Notes: generated by a model from the sequence alone, not told the origin. A stretch of DNA of 64,000 bases from Roseicyclus sp. (GCA_018401965.1 JAGYJU010000016.1:1-64000), one strand, 5' to 3'; positions 37,969-47,607 are shown, counted from the first letter of the stretch. Numbers and translations: made by a program.

Positions 37969-38661
37969 ATGACACTCGAAGCGGTGATTTTTGGCGGCAT
38001 GGGCACCTTGGCAGAGGTGGCGGAACTTGACCGCGCGGCCTGGAACGCAGCCTTTCGCGCCCATGGCATCGGGTGGGATTGGTCATGGGACACCTATGCC
38101 GAATTGATGCGCCCGGGCGGCGACCGGCAATTGGCAGCGCGCTATGCCGCGCATCTGGGCCAGGTCGTCGAGGCCGATGTGCTGGATCGCACCCATCAGA
38201 ACCATTTCGCCACGATGCTGGCGGGTGGTGTGCCGCTGCGCCCCGGCGTGGCGCGGGTGATGAACTGGGCCGCGCGGGGCGGCGTGAAACTGGCCTTGGT
38301 CAGCCGCTCCGAGGTGGACCCGGTGCGCGCCCTGTTGGCGGCCACCGCGCGGGCGCGGGGCGGTGTATCCTTTGACGTCGCGATCCTGCGCCAGGACATC
38401 GACCGCATGGCACCGCATCCACAGGCGATGCAGGCCGCCCTTGCGGGGCTTGGCCTGTCACCGCCACGCGTGGTCGCGGTGGTCGACACACCCGTGGCGT
38501 GGGATGCCGCCCGCGCGGCCGGCATGGCGACGTTGGCGTTTCCCGGCCGCCTGGGCGAAACGGAACCGGAGGATTTCGCCAACGCGCCCCTGGCCCATGT
38601 GCTCAGCCCCGAGGCGCTGATTTCCGCATGGCGCGGCGATGCCTGTCAGGCCGCCGAATAA
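37969..38661 (+). CDS. HAD-superfamily-like protein lacking the catalytic aspartates
   Basis: 230 residues. Overall HAD/phosphoglycolate-phosphatase-like order: an N-terminal strand, a helical cap, KLALVSRSEVDPVRAL as motif II, and VVAVVDTPVAWDAARAAGM as motif IV. In motif I the usual DxDGT is GGMGT (VIFGGMGTLAEV), so both nucleophile and acid Asp are gone. It may be a non-catalytic relative or have another activity. Excellent GGAGGACGGAGG ribosome site before ATG 37969. Confidence 0.8.
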   Translation: MTLEAVIFGGMGTLAEVAELDRAAWNAAFRAHGIGWDWSWDTYAELMRPGGDRQLAARYAAHLGQVVEADVLDRTHQNHFATMLAGGVPLRPGVARVMNWAARGGVKLALVSRSEVDPVRALLAATARARGGVSFDVAILRQDIDRMAPHPQAMQAALAGLGLSPPRVVAVVDTPVAWDAARAAGMATLAFPGRLGETEPEDFANAPLAHVLSPEALISAWRGDACQAAE

Positions 38662-38760
38662 GATCGCGCAAAACGACCAGGATTGATCTGGCTCAACGTC
38701 GGGGGGCGGTCTGCACGCCTAGGGTCCGGGGGACACCAAGACCCAAGGAAGGATACAGGC

Positions 38761-39000
38761 ATGTCGCATACCCCCCATGAACTGGCCGAGGAATTTCCGC
38801 AGCACGCCGAGAAAATTCACGCGCTCAAGATCACCGATGCCCATTTCGCCAAGCTGATGGATGCCTATCACGAGGTGAACCGCGCGGTGCATCGGGCCGA
38901 AACCGGGGTGGACCCGGTCGATGACCTGACCGAACAGAGGATGCGCAAGGAACGCATGGTGTTGAAGGATCAGGTCGCGGCGATCCTGGCCAAGGGCTGA
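38761..39000 (+). CDS. YdcH-like DUF465 protein
   Basis: 79 residues, all-helical: HTPHELAEEFPQHAEKIHAL, FAKLMDAYHEVNRAVHRAE and the closing MRKERMVLKDQVAAILAKG match the DUF465 family. Function unknown. AAGGAT-type ribosome site upstream. Confidence 0.9.
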   Translation: MSHTPHELAEEFPQHAEKIHALKITDAHFAKLMDAYHEVNRAVHRAETGVDPVDDLTEQRMRKERMVLKDQVAAILAKG

Positions 39001-39082
39001 TTGCGCGGCGCATGCCAACCGATACGATGCAAAAAGGGGGGCATCGCCCCCCTGAACCCACCCCAAAGCGGCCGGTGCCAGA

Positions 39083-39553
39083 TCAGGCCTCGGCCGTTTC
39101 CGTGCTGGCCGGCCCCTCGAGATGGGCCTGGAACCGTTCAAAGAACTGATCCGCCATCTTGGAGGCGAAGCTGTCGACCAGGCGCGATCCAAGCTGTGCC
39201 AGCTTGCCGCCCACCTTGGCCTCCACGTCATAATGCAGATCGGTGCCACCGCCTTCGGCATCCGACAGGCGCACCTGCGCGCCGCCCTTGGCAAAGCCCG
39301 CGACGCCGCCCTTGCCCTCGCCCGAGATGGTGTAGCTGGTGCCGGGCACGACATCGGACAACACGACCTCGCCCCGGAACGTCGCCTTGACCGGACCGAC
39401 CTTTTGCTTGACCAGCGCCTGAAAGCCCTCTTCGGGGGAACCGGTCAATTCCTCGCACCCCGGGATGCAGGCCCGCAGCACCTCTGGATCATTCAGCGCG
39501 GCCCAGACCGTCATCCGGTCCGCCGCAATGGTGCGTGTCGCGTGCATTTCCAT
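39083..39553 (-). CDS. CoxG-like SRPBCC-domain protein
   Basis: 156 residues. RTIAADRMTVWAALNDPEVL and IPGCEELTGSPEEGFQALV are typical of the carbon monoxide dehydrogenase subunit G family, with GKLAQLGSRLVDSFASKMAD near the end. CoxG recruits CO dehydrogenase to the membrane, but no cox structural genes are in this window, so function is open. GGGAGGATACC ribosome site. Confidence 0.88.
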   Translation of the reverse strand: MEMHATRTIAADRMTVWAALNDPEVLRACIPGCEELTGSPEEGFQALVKQKVGPVKATFRGEVVLSDVVPGTSYTISGEGKGGVAGFAKGGAQVRLSDAEGGGTDLHYDVEAKVGGKLAQLGSRLVDSFASKMADQFFERFQAHLEGPASTETAEA

Positions 39554-39631
39554 GGTTGGTATCCTCCCTGCCGATGGTTCAGGATTAGGGGCGCGGGGGC
39601 GCTTGCGTCAACGTGAATGTCACGGTCACGC

Positions 39632-41029
39632 TCAGGGGCGCCCGATTTCATAGGGCAAGGTTCCGCGCCGGTTGGGGTCGACCGTCAGCCGCCGTTCCAG
39701 CGGCGGCACCGCGCGTTGATGACAGGTGGCGCGTTCACAGATGCGGCAGGAAATGCCGATCGGCTGCCAGGCGCTGTCGCGGTCAAGGTCCAGCCCATCG
39801 GCATAGACCAGGTCGGGGCTGTGTTTCACCTCGCAGCCCAGCGAAATCGCAAAGCGCCGCGTGGGCGTGCCCCAGGCCCCGCCCGATTTCGACACGTCGC
39901 GCGCGATGATCACGTAGCGCACCCCGTCGGGGGTTTCGGCCAGTTGCCGCAAAAAGCGCGTGGGCGTTTCAAACGCCTGATGGACATTCCACAACGGGCA
40001 AGCGCCGCCAAAGCGGGCGAATTGCAAGCGCGTCGCGGAATGGCGTTTCGTCACCGTTCCGGCCTGGTCGACACGGGCGAAAAAGAACGGAATGCCCTTG
40101 GCACCGGGGCGTTGCAACGTCGACAGCCGGTGGGCGACCTGTTCGATGGAGGCGCCGAACTGGATCGACAGGCGTTCCAGATCATGCCGCGTGTCACGCG
40201 CCGCACCGGCAAAGCGCGTATAGGGCATCAACACCGCACCGGCGAAATAATTGGCCATGCCGATGCGGGCGATTTCGCGCGAAGTGTCGGATTGGAACCG
40301 CGCCAGGTCCAGCGTCGCCTCGATCAGCTGCGCCTGGCCGAGCAGCGCGTATTGGTGCAGCAGTTGGAACCGCTGGGTTTCGGGCGCGGCGCGCGGTGAC
40401 AGCGTCAGGATGCGGCTGACCGGATCATAGGCCCGCACGCCCTGCCCGGCTTCAAAGCGCAGCGTGACGCCCATGGTCGCCAGCACGGTTTCGGTATGGG
40501 ACGCGAGATCGCCGGTGGCCTGCGTGGCGAACCGTTCGGCGGCGCGGTCGACGGCATCGATGTAATTGTCGCAATAATGGAAGAAATCGCGCACCTCTTC
40601 CCAGGGGGATGGGGCGGCGCGGCGATCCTGGCCCAAGGCCTCGTCCAGGCTGGCCAGCCGTTCATGGGTCTGGCGATAAGCGCGGTGCAGATCCAGAAAA
40701 GCGCGCGCAAGCGCCGGCGCATTGGAGGCCGCAAGCCGCAGATCGGCGAGCGGCGGGCTGGCATCGGCAAAGACCGGATCGGCCAGCGCCTCGCGCATGT
40801 CGGACACCAGCCGCTCGGCATCGCCCGCGCGCAACTCGGTCACATCGACACCGAAATCCTGCGCCAGCCCCAGGACCACGGCGGTCGACACCGGGCGGTT
40901 GTTGTTTTCCATCTGGTTCAGATAGGGCAGCGACACCGCCAGCTTGGCGGCGAAATCTTTCTGGGTCAGGCCAAAGCGGCTGCGAAGTTCGCGCAGCTTG
41001 GCACCGGCGTAAAGTTTGCTGGGGGACAT
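39632..41029 (-). CDS. pccR: Short-chain fatty acyl-CoA regulator (ScfR family, PccR/RamB-like)
   Basis: 465 residues. N-terminal XRE helix-turn-helix (LRELRSRFGLTQKDFAAKLAVS), a central ImmA/IrrE-like DUF955 region (LLHQYALLGQAQLIEATLDL), and a C-terminal DUF2083 domain with GISCRICERATCHQRAVPP. PccR of Rhodobacter sphaeroides senses acyl-CoA and controls propionyl-CoA carboxylase. Here pccB lies 1.5 kb away, and TTTGCAAA-type sites lie both before this gene and before pccB. ATG 41029 is chosen because the HTH domain starts at once. Confidence 0.9.
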   Translation of the reverse strand: MSPSKLYAGAKLRELRSRFGLTQKDFAAKLAVSLPYLNQMENNNRPVSTAVVLGLAQDFGVDVTELRAGDAERLVSDMREALADPVFADASPPLADLRLAASNAPALARAFLDLHRAYRQTHERLASLDEALGQDRRAAPSPWEEVRDFFHYCDNYIDAVDRAAERFATQATGDLASHTETVLATMGVTLRFEAGQGVRAYDPVSRILTLSPRAAPETQRFQLLHQYALLGQAQLIEATLDLARFQSDTSREIARIGMANYFAGAVLMPYTRFAGAARDTRHDLERLSIQFGASIEQVAHRLSTLQRPGAKGIPFFFARVDQAGTVTKRHSATRLQFARFGGACPLWNVHQAFETPTRFLRQLAETPDGVRYVIIARDVSKSGGAWGTPTRRFAISLGCEVKHSPDLVYADGLDLDRDSAWQPIGISCRICERATCHQRAVPPLERRLTVDPNRRGTLPYEIGRP

Positions 41030-41049
41030 GGACGGGCCGCTGGATAATG

Positions 41050-41078
41050 TTTGCAACCTGACTGTGCGGGTTTGCAAA
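41050..41078. promoter_or_regulatory. TTTGCAAC...TTTGCAAA pair upstream of pccR
   Basis: TTTGCAAC at 41050-41057 and TTTGCAAA at 41071-41078, 21-49 bases before the regulator's start. They match the half-site seen in front of pccB, with a longer 13-base gap, suggesting autoregulation. Confidence 0.55.
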
Positions 41079-41092
41079 GCATGGCGCAAGCC

Positions 41093-42308
41093 CTAGCCAC
41101 GCAGCTCCCGGTCGCGACGCATGGTGTAGACAATCGACGCCACCGCCATGGCCGAGAGCCCCGAGCATGATGAAGATGAGCGGATAAGCCCCGTTGCCGC
41201 CTGTCAGCATCACCCCCGCCAAGGCCGAAAGCGCCGCGCCGCCCCCCACCATCATCGCGCCACCAAGCCCCGACGCGGTGCCCGCCAGATGCGGCCGCAC
41301 CGACAACATGCCCGAGGTTGCATTGGGCAGGACCATCCCGTTGCCAAACCCAACGAAGGTCATGAACCCAAAGAACACCAACGCGGTCTTGAGCCCGGCA
41401 AGAAACAGCAGCAGCGACACGACAAGCCCGGCGGTTGAAATCAGCGTGCCCCACAGGATCATCGCATTGATCCCGACGCGCACCGAATAACGGCCCGAAA
41501 TCCAGTTGCCGAAGAAATAGCCGAGCGCAGGCGCCCCGAAATAGAAACCGACGGCGGCGGGCGACAGGCCAAACACCTCGGAGCCGACATAGGGCGCACC
41601 ACCGAGGTAGGCGAAGAACGCCCCCGACGCAAAGGCGGAGGCAAGGCAATAGCCCCAGAACCGCCGCGATGCCAAAAGCTCCGGGTATTCACGGAACTGC
41701 GCCGCGAAACTGCCGGATTTCGCCTGCGCCGTTTCGCCCAGGTCGCGCCATGTCAGCCCCAGAACGAAGAGGCCAAGCAGCAGCAAGAGCCAGAAATTCG
41801 CCTGCCAGCCAAAGGCTTGATCCAGCACGCCGCCGATCGCCGGGCCCACCATCGGCACGATGGCCATGCCCATGGTGACATAGCCGATCTGGCTGGCGGC
41901 CTGATCGGCGGGATACATGTCGCGCACCACCGCGCGGCCCAGCACCAGGCCCACGACAACCACCGCCTGAAGCATGCGGAAAAACAGGAAGGTTTCGATA
42001 TTGGGGGCCAGCAGGCAGCCCAGTGTCGCCACCAGAAAGATGCCCACGCCCCACAACAGCACGGGCCGCCGTCCATAGCGGTCGGACATCGGCCCGATCA
42101 GGATTTGCAGCCCGGCATTGACCGCCAAGTATAGCGCCACCGACATCTGCATCAGCCGGTAATCGGTGGCGAAATGGTCCGTCATCTGCGGCAGCGACGG
42201 CAAGAAGATGTTCATCGACAACGCGCCAAGCCCGGTCAGCGCGATGAGGGTGAAGATATGGGGTGGGGTTGCGCGGTCCAGAAACCGCGCCTGCACAGTC
42301 GATGTCAT
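41093..42308 (-). CDS. Bcr/CflA-family MFS drug efflux transporter (frameshifted at 3' end)
   Basis: About 404 residues, twelve hydrophobic helices. Landmarks: TLIALTGLGALSMNIFLPSLPQM, VNAGLQILIGPMSDRYGRRPVLL (motif A) and GLGGAMMVGGGAALSALAGV. Near 41148 one extra base puts the last helix out of frame; without it the end reads GMAVASIVYTMRRDRELRG and stops at 41093. Substrate unknown. The gene is upstream of pccR on the same strand and divergent from pccB. Confidence 0.87.
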
Positions 42309-42407
42309 GACAATGAGTTAGGCTGTCAGCCGGGCCTTGTCCATCGCGGGGATGCACAGGGTCGGTGCGCGCCGTCGCCTTTGCAGATTTGCGATTATGG
42401 AAAAGTT

Positions 42408-42427
42408 TTCGCAAATCAATTTGCAAA
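42408..42427. promoter_or_regulatory. Putative PccR operator upstream of pccB
   Basis: TTCGCAAA-TCAA-TTTGCAAA, one mismatch from the TTTGCAAA-N4-TTTGCAAA element I recall for PccR in Rhodobacter sphaeroides. It lies 117 bases before the pccB start, in an AT-rich patch. More partial half-sites (TTTGCAGA, TTTGCGAT) lie at 42380-42395. Confidence 0.75.
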
Positions 42428-42543
42428 TATTCGCATTCCGACTCGCCCCGGGGCTGTCGCATCCCTAGGGTCCGGCGCAATTCAGGCCCCGCGCCATCCG
42501 CCCCGGCGGACCCGGGGCCAGACCTGTCGAGAGGGGCGTTTCG

Positions 42544-44076
42544 ATGAAGGATATCCTGCAAGAGCTTGAACAGCGCCGGCACGAGGCGCGGCTTGGCGGC
42601 GGCCAGGCCCGGATCGATGCACAGCATGCCAAGGGCAAGCTGACCGCGCGCGAACGCATCGAGCTGTTGCTGGATGAAGGGTCTTTCGAAGAATACGACA
42701 TGTTCGTCACCCATCGCTGCACCGATTTCGGGATGGCGGCGGCCAAGCCGCGCGGCGACGGGGTGGTGACCGGCTGGGGCACGGTGAACGGTCGGATGGT
42801 CTATGTCTTCAGCCAGGATTTCACCGTTCTGGGCGGGTCGGTGTCGGAAACCCATGCCGCCAAGATCTGCAAGATCATGGATATGGCGATGCAGAACGGC
42901 GCGCCCGTGATCGGCATCAACGATTCGGGTGGCGCGCGCATCCAGGAAGGGGTCAGTTCGCTGGCCGCCTATGGCGAAGTGTTCCAGCGCAACATCGAAG
43001 CCTCGGGCGTGGTGCCACAGATCAGCCTGATCATGGGGCCCTGCGCGGGCGGCGCGGTCTATTCGCCGGCGATGACCGATTTCATCTTCATGGTCAAAGA
43101 CAGTTCCTACATGTTCGTGACCGGCCCCGACGTGGTCAAGACGGTGACAAACGAACAGGTCACGGCCGAAGAGCTGGGCGGTGCCACCACCCACACCCGA
43201 AAATCCTCGGTGGCCGATGGCGCGTTTGAAAACGACGTGGAGGCATTGGCCGAGGTGCGGCGGCTGATCGATTTCCTGCCGCTTTCAAACCGGGAAAAGC
43301 CGCCCGTGCGGCCCTTTTACGACGACCCGAACCGGATCGAGGAAAGCCTCGACACGCTGATCCCCGACAACCCGAACAAGCCCTATGACATGAAGGAACT
43401 GATCCTCAAGGTCGCGGACGAGGCGGATTTCTACGAGATCCAGGAAGATTTCGCCAAGAACATCATCACCGGCTTCATCCGCCTGGAAGGCCAGACCGTG
43501 GGCGTGGTGGCCAACCAGCCGATGATGCTGGCGGGGGTCCTGGATATCGACAGCGCCCGCAAGGCGGCGCGTTTCGTGCGGTTCTGCGACTGTTTCGAAA
43601 TCCCGATCCTGACCTTGGTGGATGTGCCCGGCTTCCTGCCCGGCGTGACGCAGGAATATAACGGCGTCATCAAGCATGGCGCGAAATTGCTCTTCGCCTA
43701 TGGCGAGGCGACCGTGCCCAAGGTCACGGTCATCACCCGCAAAGCCTATGGCGGGGCCTATGTGGTGATGTCATCCAAGCATTTGCGCGGCGATATCAAC
43801 TATGCCTGGCCCACGTCGGAAATCGCCGTGATGGGGGCCAAGGGGGCGACGGAAATCCTGTACCGGTCGGAACTGGGCGACGCCGACAAGATCGCGGCAC
43901 GCACCAAGGATTACGAGACTGCCTTTGCAAATCCCTTTGTCGCCGCCGAACGCGGGTTCATCGACGAGGTGATCCAGCCCCGCTCGACCCGCAAGCGGAT
44001 TTGCCGCGCCTTTGCGCAGCTGCGCAGCAAGCGCAAGCAGATGCCGTGGAAAAAGCACGACAACATTCCGCTGTAG
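42544..44076 (+). CDS. pccB: Propionyl-CoA carboxylase beta subunit
   Basis: 510 residues, the normal length. Carboxyltransferase domains show [55 protein letters not shown] and [19 protein letters not shown]. It transfers the carboxyl group from biotin to propionyl-CoA, giving methylmalonyl-CoA. It is followed by ridA, a small unknown, a lipoprotein, pccA and the mutase. A PccR-type site lies upstream. A near-perfect inverted repeat begins inside its stop codon. Confidence 0.97.
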   Translation: MKDILQELEQRRHEARLGGGQARIDAQHAKGKLTARERIELLLDEGSFEEYDMFVTHRCTDFGMAAAKPRGDGVVTGWGTVNGRMVYVFSQDFTVLGGSVSETHAAKICKIMDMAMQNGAPVIGINDSGGARIQEGVSSLAAYGEVFQRNIEASGVVPQISLIMGPCAGGAVYSPAMTDFIFMVKDSSYMFVTGPDVVKTVTNEQVTAEELGGATTHTRKSSVADGAFENDVEALAEVRRLIDFLPLSNREKPPVRPFYDDPNRIEESLDTLIPDNPNKPYDMKELILKVADEADFYEIQEDFAKNIITGFIRLEGQTVGVVANQPMMLAGVLDIDSARKAARFVRFCDCFEIPILTLVDVPGFLPGVTQEYNGVIKHGAKLLFAYGEATVPKVTVITRKAYGGAYVVMSSKHLRGDINYAWPTSEIAVMGAKGATEILYRSELGDADKIAARTKDYETAFANPFVAAERGFIDEVIQPRSTRKRICRAFAQLRSKRKQMPWKKHDNIPL

Positions 44077-44129
44077 GCTGGGCAATCTGCCCACCACCCC
44101 ATAGTCGGTGGGCAGATTGCCCACCCTAC
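44073..44129. repeat. Large inverted repeat between pccB and ridA
   Basis: A 23-base arm beginning GTAGGCTGGGCA at 44073 pairs with an arm ending TGCCCACCCTAC at 44129, around an 11-base loop, with one mismatch. It overlaps the pccB stop and ends just before the ridA ribosome site. Same family as 23031-23060. Confidence 0.85.
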
Positions 44130-44139
44130 GGAGACACCG

Positions 44140-44550
44140 ATGACCGACCCCATCTTTCACATGATCACCGGCGGCCCGCGCCCAGTCGCGCCGTTTTCCC
44201 ATGCCGTCGAGGCGGACGGCTGGGTGATCCTGACCGGGCAGATGCCGACCGATCCGGACGCGCCCGATGCGCCTTTGCCGGATGGCGTGGCGGCGCAAAC
44301 GGTTCGGGTCATGGAAAACCTCGAAATCGTTCTGAAAGGTGTCGGGCTCGACCTGTCGCATGTGGTGCAGATGCGGGCCTACCTGACGGAATTCGAACGC
44401 GACTACGCGGTGTTCAACGACACCTACCAGGCGTTTTTCCCCGCAGGCCGCAGGCCCGCGCGCACGACGATTGGCGTGACCGCGCTGGCCGTGGGTGCCC
44501 TGGTCGAGATCGATTGCGTTGCCCGCCGTCCCCAAGGCGGTGCCGCATGA
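44140..44550 (+). CDS. RidA/YjgF family protein
   Basis: 136 residues, a single RidA domain: GPRPVAPFSHAVEADGWVILTGQ, a central HVVQMRAYLTEFERDYAVFN and RPARTTIGVTALAVGALVEID (the Arg of the family). RidA enzymes hydrolyse reactive enamines/imines. Unusual placement between pccB and pccA. Its stop overlaps the next ATG. Confidence 0.92.
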   Translation: MTDPIFHMITGGPRPVAPFSHAVEADGWVILTGQMPTDPDAPDAPLPDGVAAQTVRVMENLEIVLKGVGLDLSHVVQMRAYLTEFERDYAVFNDTYQAFFPAGRRPARTTIGVTALAVGALVEIDCVARRPQGGAA

Positions 44551-44921
44551 TCAAGCATCGCGGATTTCCCGGCCGCCTGCCCGGCACCGATTACCAGTTC
44601 ACGATCCGCCGCGCCGCCAAGGAAGGCGCCAGCAAGCTGATCGCGCGCGAACGCTTTGCCGACCGCAGGCCCGCCGACCGGCGCGCCGATGCCGCCTTCA
44701 TGGAGGCGCTGTGGCTGTGTTTCGGGGATCAGCCCTTTGAGCGCGGCAACCTTGATGCAGGGCGGCTGAGCTGGCTGTTCGGGCGCGAAGTGATCCCCGC
44801 CGAAGACCCGTTCGACCCCGCAAGCTACGAGGCGCTGTTGCAGATCGACGAGGCGCGGGCACGCGCAGCCTTTCCCGAAGCCTTCGACGGCTCGGGCGTG
44901 TGGGAGAACGCTTCGGCATGA
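44547..44921 (+). CDS. Conserved hypothetical protein in the propionate operon
   Basis: 124 residues, not recognised. Polar and soluble, with no signal or membrane segment. Visible features: a basic N-terminus (MIKHRGFPGRLPGTDYQF), a dense Arg/Asp stretch (ADRRPADRRADAAFMEAL) and an acidic C-terminus. ATGA overlap with ridA shows translational coupling, supporting a real gene. Confidence 0.75.
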   Translation: MIKHRGFPGRLPGTDYQFTIRRAAKEGASKLIARERFADRRPADRRADAAFMEALWLCFGDQPFERGNLDAGRLSWLFGREVIPAEDPFDPASYEALLQIDEARARAAFPEAFDGSGVWENASA

Positions 44922-45219
44922 TCTTGCCTGCCGCCCCCGTTTTTGCGCGCTTTCATGCGCATCGCGCCGGGCGTTTGACGAACCCGGTTTCGCGGGCGGC
45001 GTTTCATGGCATGGTGACCGGGCTGGCCCCTGTCCCCAATGCAAAACGGGCTGGCAACGACAAGACGTGTTACCCTTCCCCTTCGACGCGGTCGGCCAGC
45101 TTGCTGTGCCGACCGCATTTTTCAGCCGATGGGGTGGGCCGGCAAAGCCGTGCTATCGCGCCGGGCGATTTGCCTGTATATTTGCCCGCACGAGGCACAT
45201 CCACAGGAGCAGACGCACA

Positions 45220-45432
45220 ATGCGCGCGACCAAAACCACTTTCATCATCCCCACCCTTTTCGCGGCGGCCCTCGGGTTGTCGGGCTGTGTCACATCAGAT
45301 CTGGAACGCGCCGGGCTTGGCGCGGCCGCGGGCGGTGTCGCCGCAGCGGCGCTGGACGGCAATATCGCCACGGGCATCCTTATCGGTGCAGCCGGTGGCG
45401 CGGTGTGCGACGACCTCGGCGTCTGCCGCTGA
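45220..45432 (+). CDS. Small glycine-zipper lipoprotein
   Basis: 70 residues. Signal peptide with lipobox ALGLSGC, then a Gly/Ala-rich segment (GLGAAAGGVAAAALDG, GILIGAAGGAVCDD) like outer-membrane glycine-zipper proteins. AGGAGC ribosome site. A strong terminator follows at 45480-45517, before pccA. Confidence 0.85.
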   Translation: MRATKTTFIIPTLFAAALGLSGCVTSDLERAGLGAAAGGVAAAALDGNIATGILIGAAGGAVCDDLGVCR

Positions 45433-45479
45433 CACGACCACGGGCCGCACGCGCGGTCCAATCGATCATTTCACAGATC

Positions 45480-45517
45480 AAGGCCATCGGGGTGACAAAC
45501 CCCCGGTGGCCTTTTTT
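45480..45517 (+). terminator. Rho-independent terminator before pccA
   Basis: A 13-base stem AAGGCCATCGGGG / CCCCGGTGGCCTT (one G-T pair) with an 8-base loop, then six Ts. It ends the transcript of the small lipoprotein; pccA probably has its own promoter or depends on read-through. Confidence 0.92.
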
Positions 45518-45561
45518 GCGTCAGACCGGGGCAAAAGCCCCGCAAGAAAGGGACAGTGACC

Positions 45562-47607
45562 ATGTTCAAGAAGCTCTTGATCGCCAATCGCGGCGAAATC
45601 GCCTGCCGTGTCATCAAGACGGCGCGCAAGATGGGGATTGCAACGGTCGCCGTTTATTCCGACGCCGACCGGGGCGCCTTGCATGTGAAGATGGCGGATG
45701 AGGCGGTCCATATCGGCCCCGCCCCCGCATCCGAAAGCTATATCGTGATCGACAAGATCATGGCGGCGATCCGCGAAACCGGGGCAGAGGCTGTGCATCC
45801 CGGCTACGGGTTCTTGTCGGAGAACATGAAGTTCGCCCAGGCGCTCGAGGCGGAAGGCATCGCCTTTGTCGGCCCGCCCGCCACCGCGATCGAGGCGATG
45901 GGCGACAAGATCACCTCCAAGAAGATCGCGGCCGAGGCGGGTGTATCCACCGTGCCGGGCTACATGGGCCTGATTGCCGACGCCGACGAGGCGGTCAAGA
46001 TCTCCAACGACATCGGCTATCCGGTGATGATCAAGGCCAGCGCGGGCGGCGGCGGCAAGGGGATGCGCATCGCCTGGAACGACCTCGAGGCGCGCGAAGG
46101 CTTTCAGGCCTCCAAGAACGAGGCGAAATCATCCTTTGGCGATGACCGCATCTTTATCGAGAAATTCGTCACCCAGCCGCGCCACATCGAAATCCAGGTC
46201 CTGGGCGACCAGCATGGCACCTGCTTGTATCTGGGCGAGCGGGAATGTTCGATCCAGCGGCGCAACCAGAAGGTGATCGAAGAAGCGCCCTCGCCGTTTC
46301 TGGATGCCGCGACGCGACGCGCGATGGGCGAACAATCAGTCGCGCTGGCGCAGGCCGTGGGCTACACCAGCGCGGGCACGGTGGAATTCATCGTCGATGG
46401 CGACCGCAATTTCTATTTCCTCGAAATGAACACCCGGCTTCAGGTGGAACACCCGGTGACCGAATTGATCACCGGCGTCGATCTGGTCGAACAGATGATC
46501 CGGGTCGCGGCGGGCGAAAAGCTGTCGATGTCGCAAGAGGATGTGACCCTGACCGGTTGGGCGATGGAAAGCCGCCTCTATGCCGAAGACCCGTATCGCA
46601 ATTTCCTGCCCTCGATCGGGCGGCTGACGCGCTACCGCCCGCCGCAAGAGGTGCAGGCGGGGCCGCTGAACGCGACCGGGAAATGGCAAGGTGATGCCCC
46701 GGTGGGCGAAACCGCCGTGCGCAATGACACCGGCGTTTTCGAGGGCGGCGAGATCTCCATGTTCTATGACCCGATGATCGCCAAGCTGTGCACCTGGGCG
46801 CCCGACCGCGCGGGCGCGATTGCGGCCATGCGCGTGGCGCTGGACGGGTTCGAGGTGGAAGGGATCGGCCACAACCTGCCTTTCCTGTCGGCGGTTATGG
46901 ATCACGACCGCTTTGCCAGCGGCAACATCACCACCGCCTTCATCGCCGAGGAATATCCCGACGGGTTCGAGGGGGCGATGCTCGACGCCGGATCGCTGGC
47001 GCGCGTCGCGGCGGCGGCGGCGGCGATGCACCGGGTGGCCGAAATCCGGCGCACCCGCGTGTCGGGCCGGATGGACAACCATGAACGCCGCGTTGGCAGC
47101 GATTGGATCGTGACCTTGCAAGGCACGGATTTCCCCGTGACGATCGCCGCCGATCATGATGGATCGACCGTAACCTTTGACGATGGCCGCGCAATGCGGG
47201 TCACATCGGACTGGACGCCGGGCGACAGCCTTGCCCGGTTGCAGGTGGATGGCGCGCCCTTGGTGCTGAAGGTCGGCAAGATTTCCGGCGGTTTCCGCCT
47301 GCGCACGCGCGGTGCCGATCTGAAGGTGCATGTGCGCAGCCCGCGCCAGGCGGAATTAGCGCGGCGCATGCCCGAGAAACTGCCGCCCGATACGTCCAAG
47401 CTGCTTTTGTGCCCGATGCCGGGGCTGATCGTGCGGATCGACGTGGAGGTGGGCCAAGAGGTGCAGGAAGGCCAGACCCTGTGCACCGTCGAGGCGATGA
47501 AGATGGAAAACATCCTGCGGGCCGAACGCCGGGGCGTCGTAGCGGCGATCACATGCGCCGCGGGCGACAGCCTGGCCGTCGACGAAGTGATCATGGAGTT
47601 CGAATGA
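45562..47607 (+). CDS. pccA: Propionyl-CoA carboxylase alpha subunit (biotin carboxylase/carrier)
   Basis: 681 residues. Biotin carboxylase domain with KKLLIANRGEIACRVIKTAR, the ATP-grasp ASAGGGGKGMRIAW and FIEKFVTQPRHIEIQVLGD; BT linker; C-terminal biotinyl domain with the biotin Lys in VEAMKMENIL. It carboxylates biotin and partners with PccB. ATG 45562 is used; an in-frame GTG at 45556 is possible. Confidence 0.97.
   Translation: MFKKLLIANRGEIACRVIKTARKMGIATVAVYSDADRGALHVKMADEAVHIGPAPASESYIVIDKIMAAIRETGAEAVHPGYGFLSENMKFAQALEAEGIAFVGPPATAIEAMGDKITSKKIAAEAGVSTVPGYMGLIADADEAVKISNDIGYPVMIKASAGGGGKGMRIAWNDLEAREGFQASKNEAKSSFGDDRIFIEKFVTQPRHIEIQVLGDQHGTCLYLGERECSIQRRNQKVIEEAPSPFLDAATRRAMGEQSVALAQAVGYTSAGTVEFIVDGDRNFYFLEMNTRLQVEHPVTELITGVDLVEQMIRVAAGEKLSMSQEDVTLTGWAMESRLYAEDPYRNFLPSIGRLTRYRPPQEVQAGPLNATGKWQGDAPVGETAVRNDTGVFEGGEISMFYDPMIAKLCTWAPDRAGAIAAMRVALDGFEVEGIGHNLPFLSAVMDHDRFASGNITTAFIAEEYPDGFEGAMLDAGSLARVAAAAAAMHRVAEIRRTRVSGRMDNHERRVGSDWIVTLQGTDFPVTIAADHDGSTVTFDDGRAMRVTSDWTPGDSLARLQVDGAPLVLKVGKISGGFRLRTRGADLKVHVRSPRQAELARRMPEKLPPDTSKLLLCPMPGLIVRIDVEVGQEVQEGQTLCTVEAMKMENILRAERRGVVAAITCAAGDSLAVDEVIMEFE

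Noticed and set aside
44918-45218. Open frame starting ATGA directly after the 124-residue unknown gene
   Set aside because: Runs out of frame through the lipoprotein gene and has no protein-like features after the first 20 residues.
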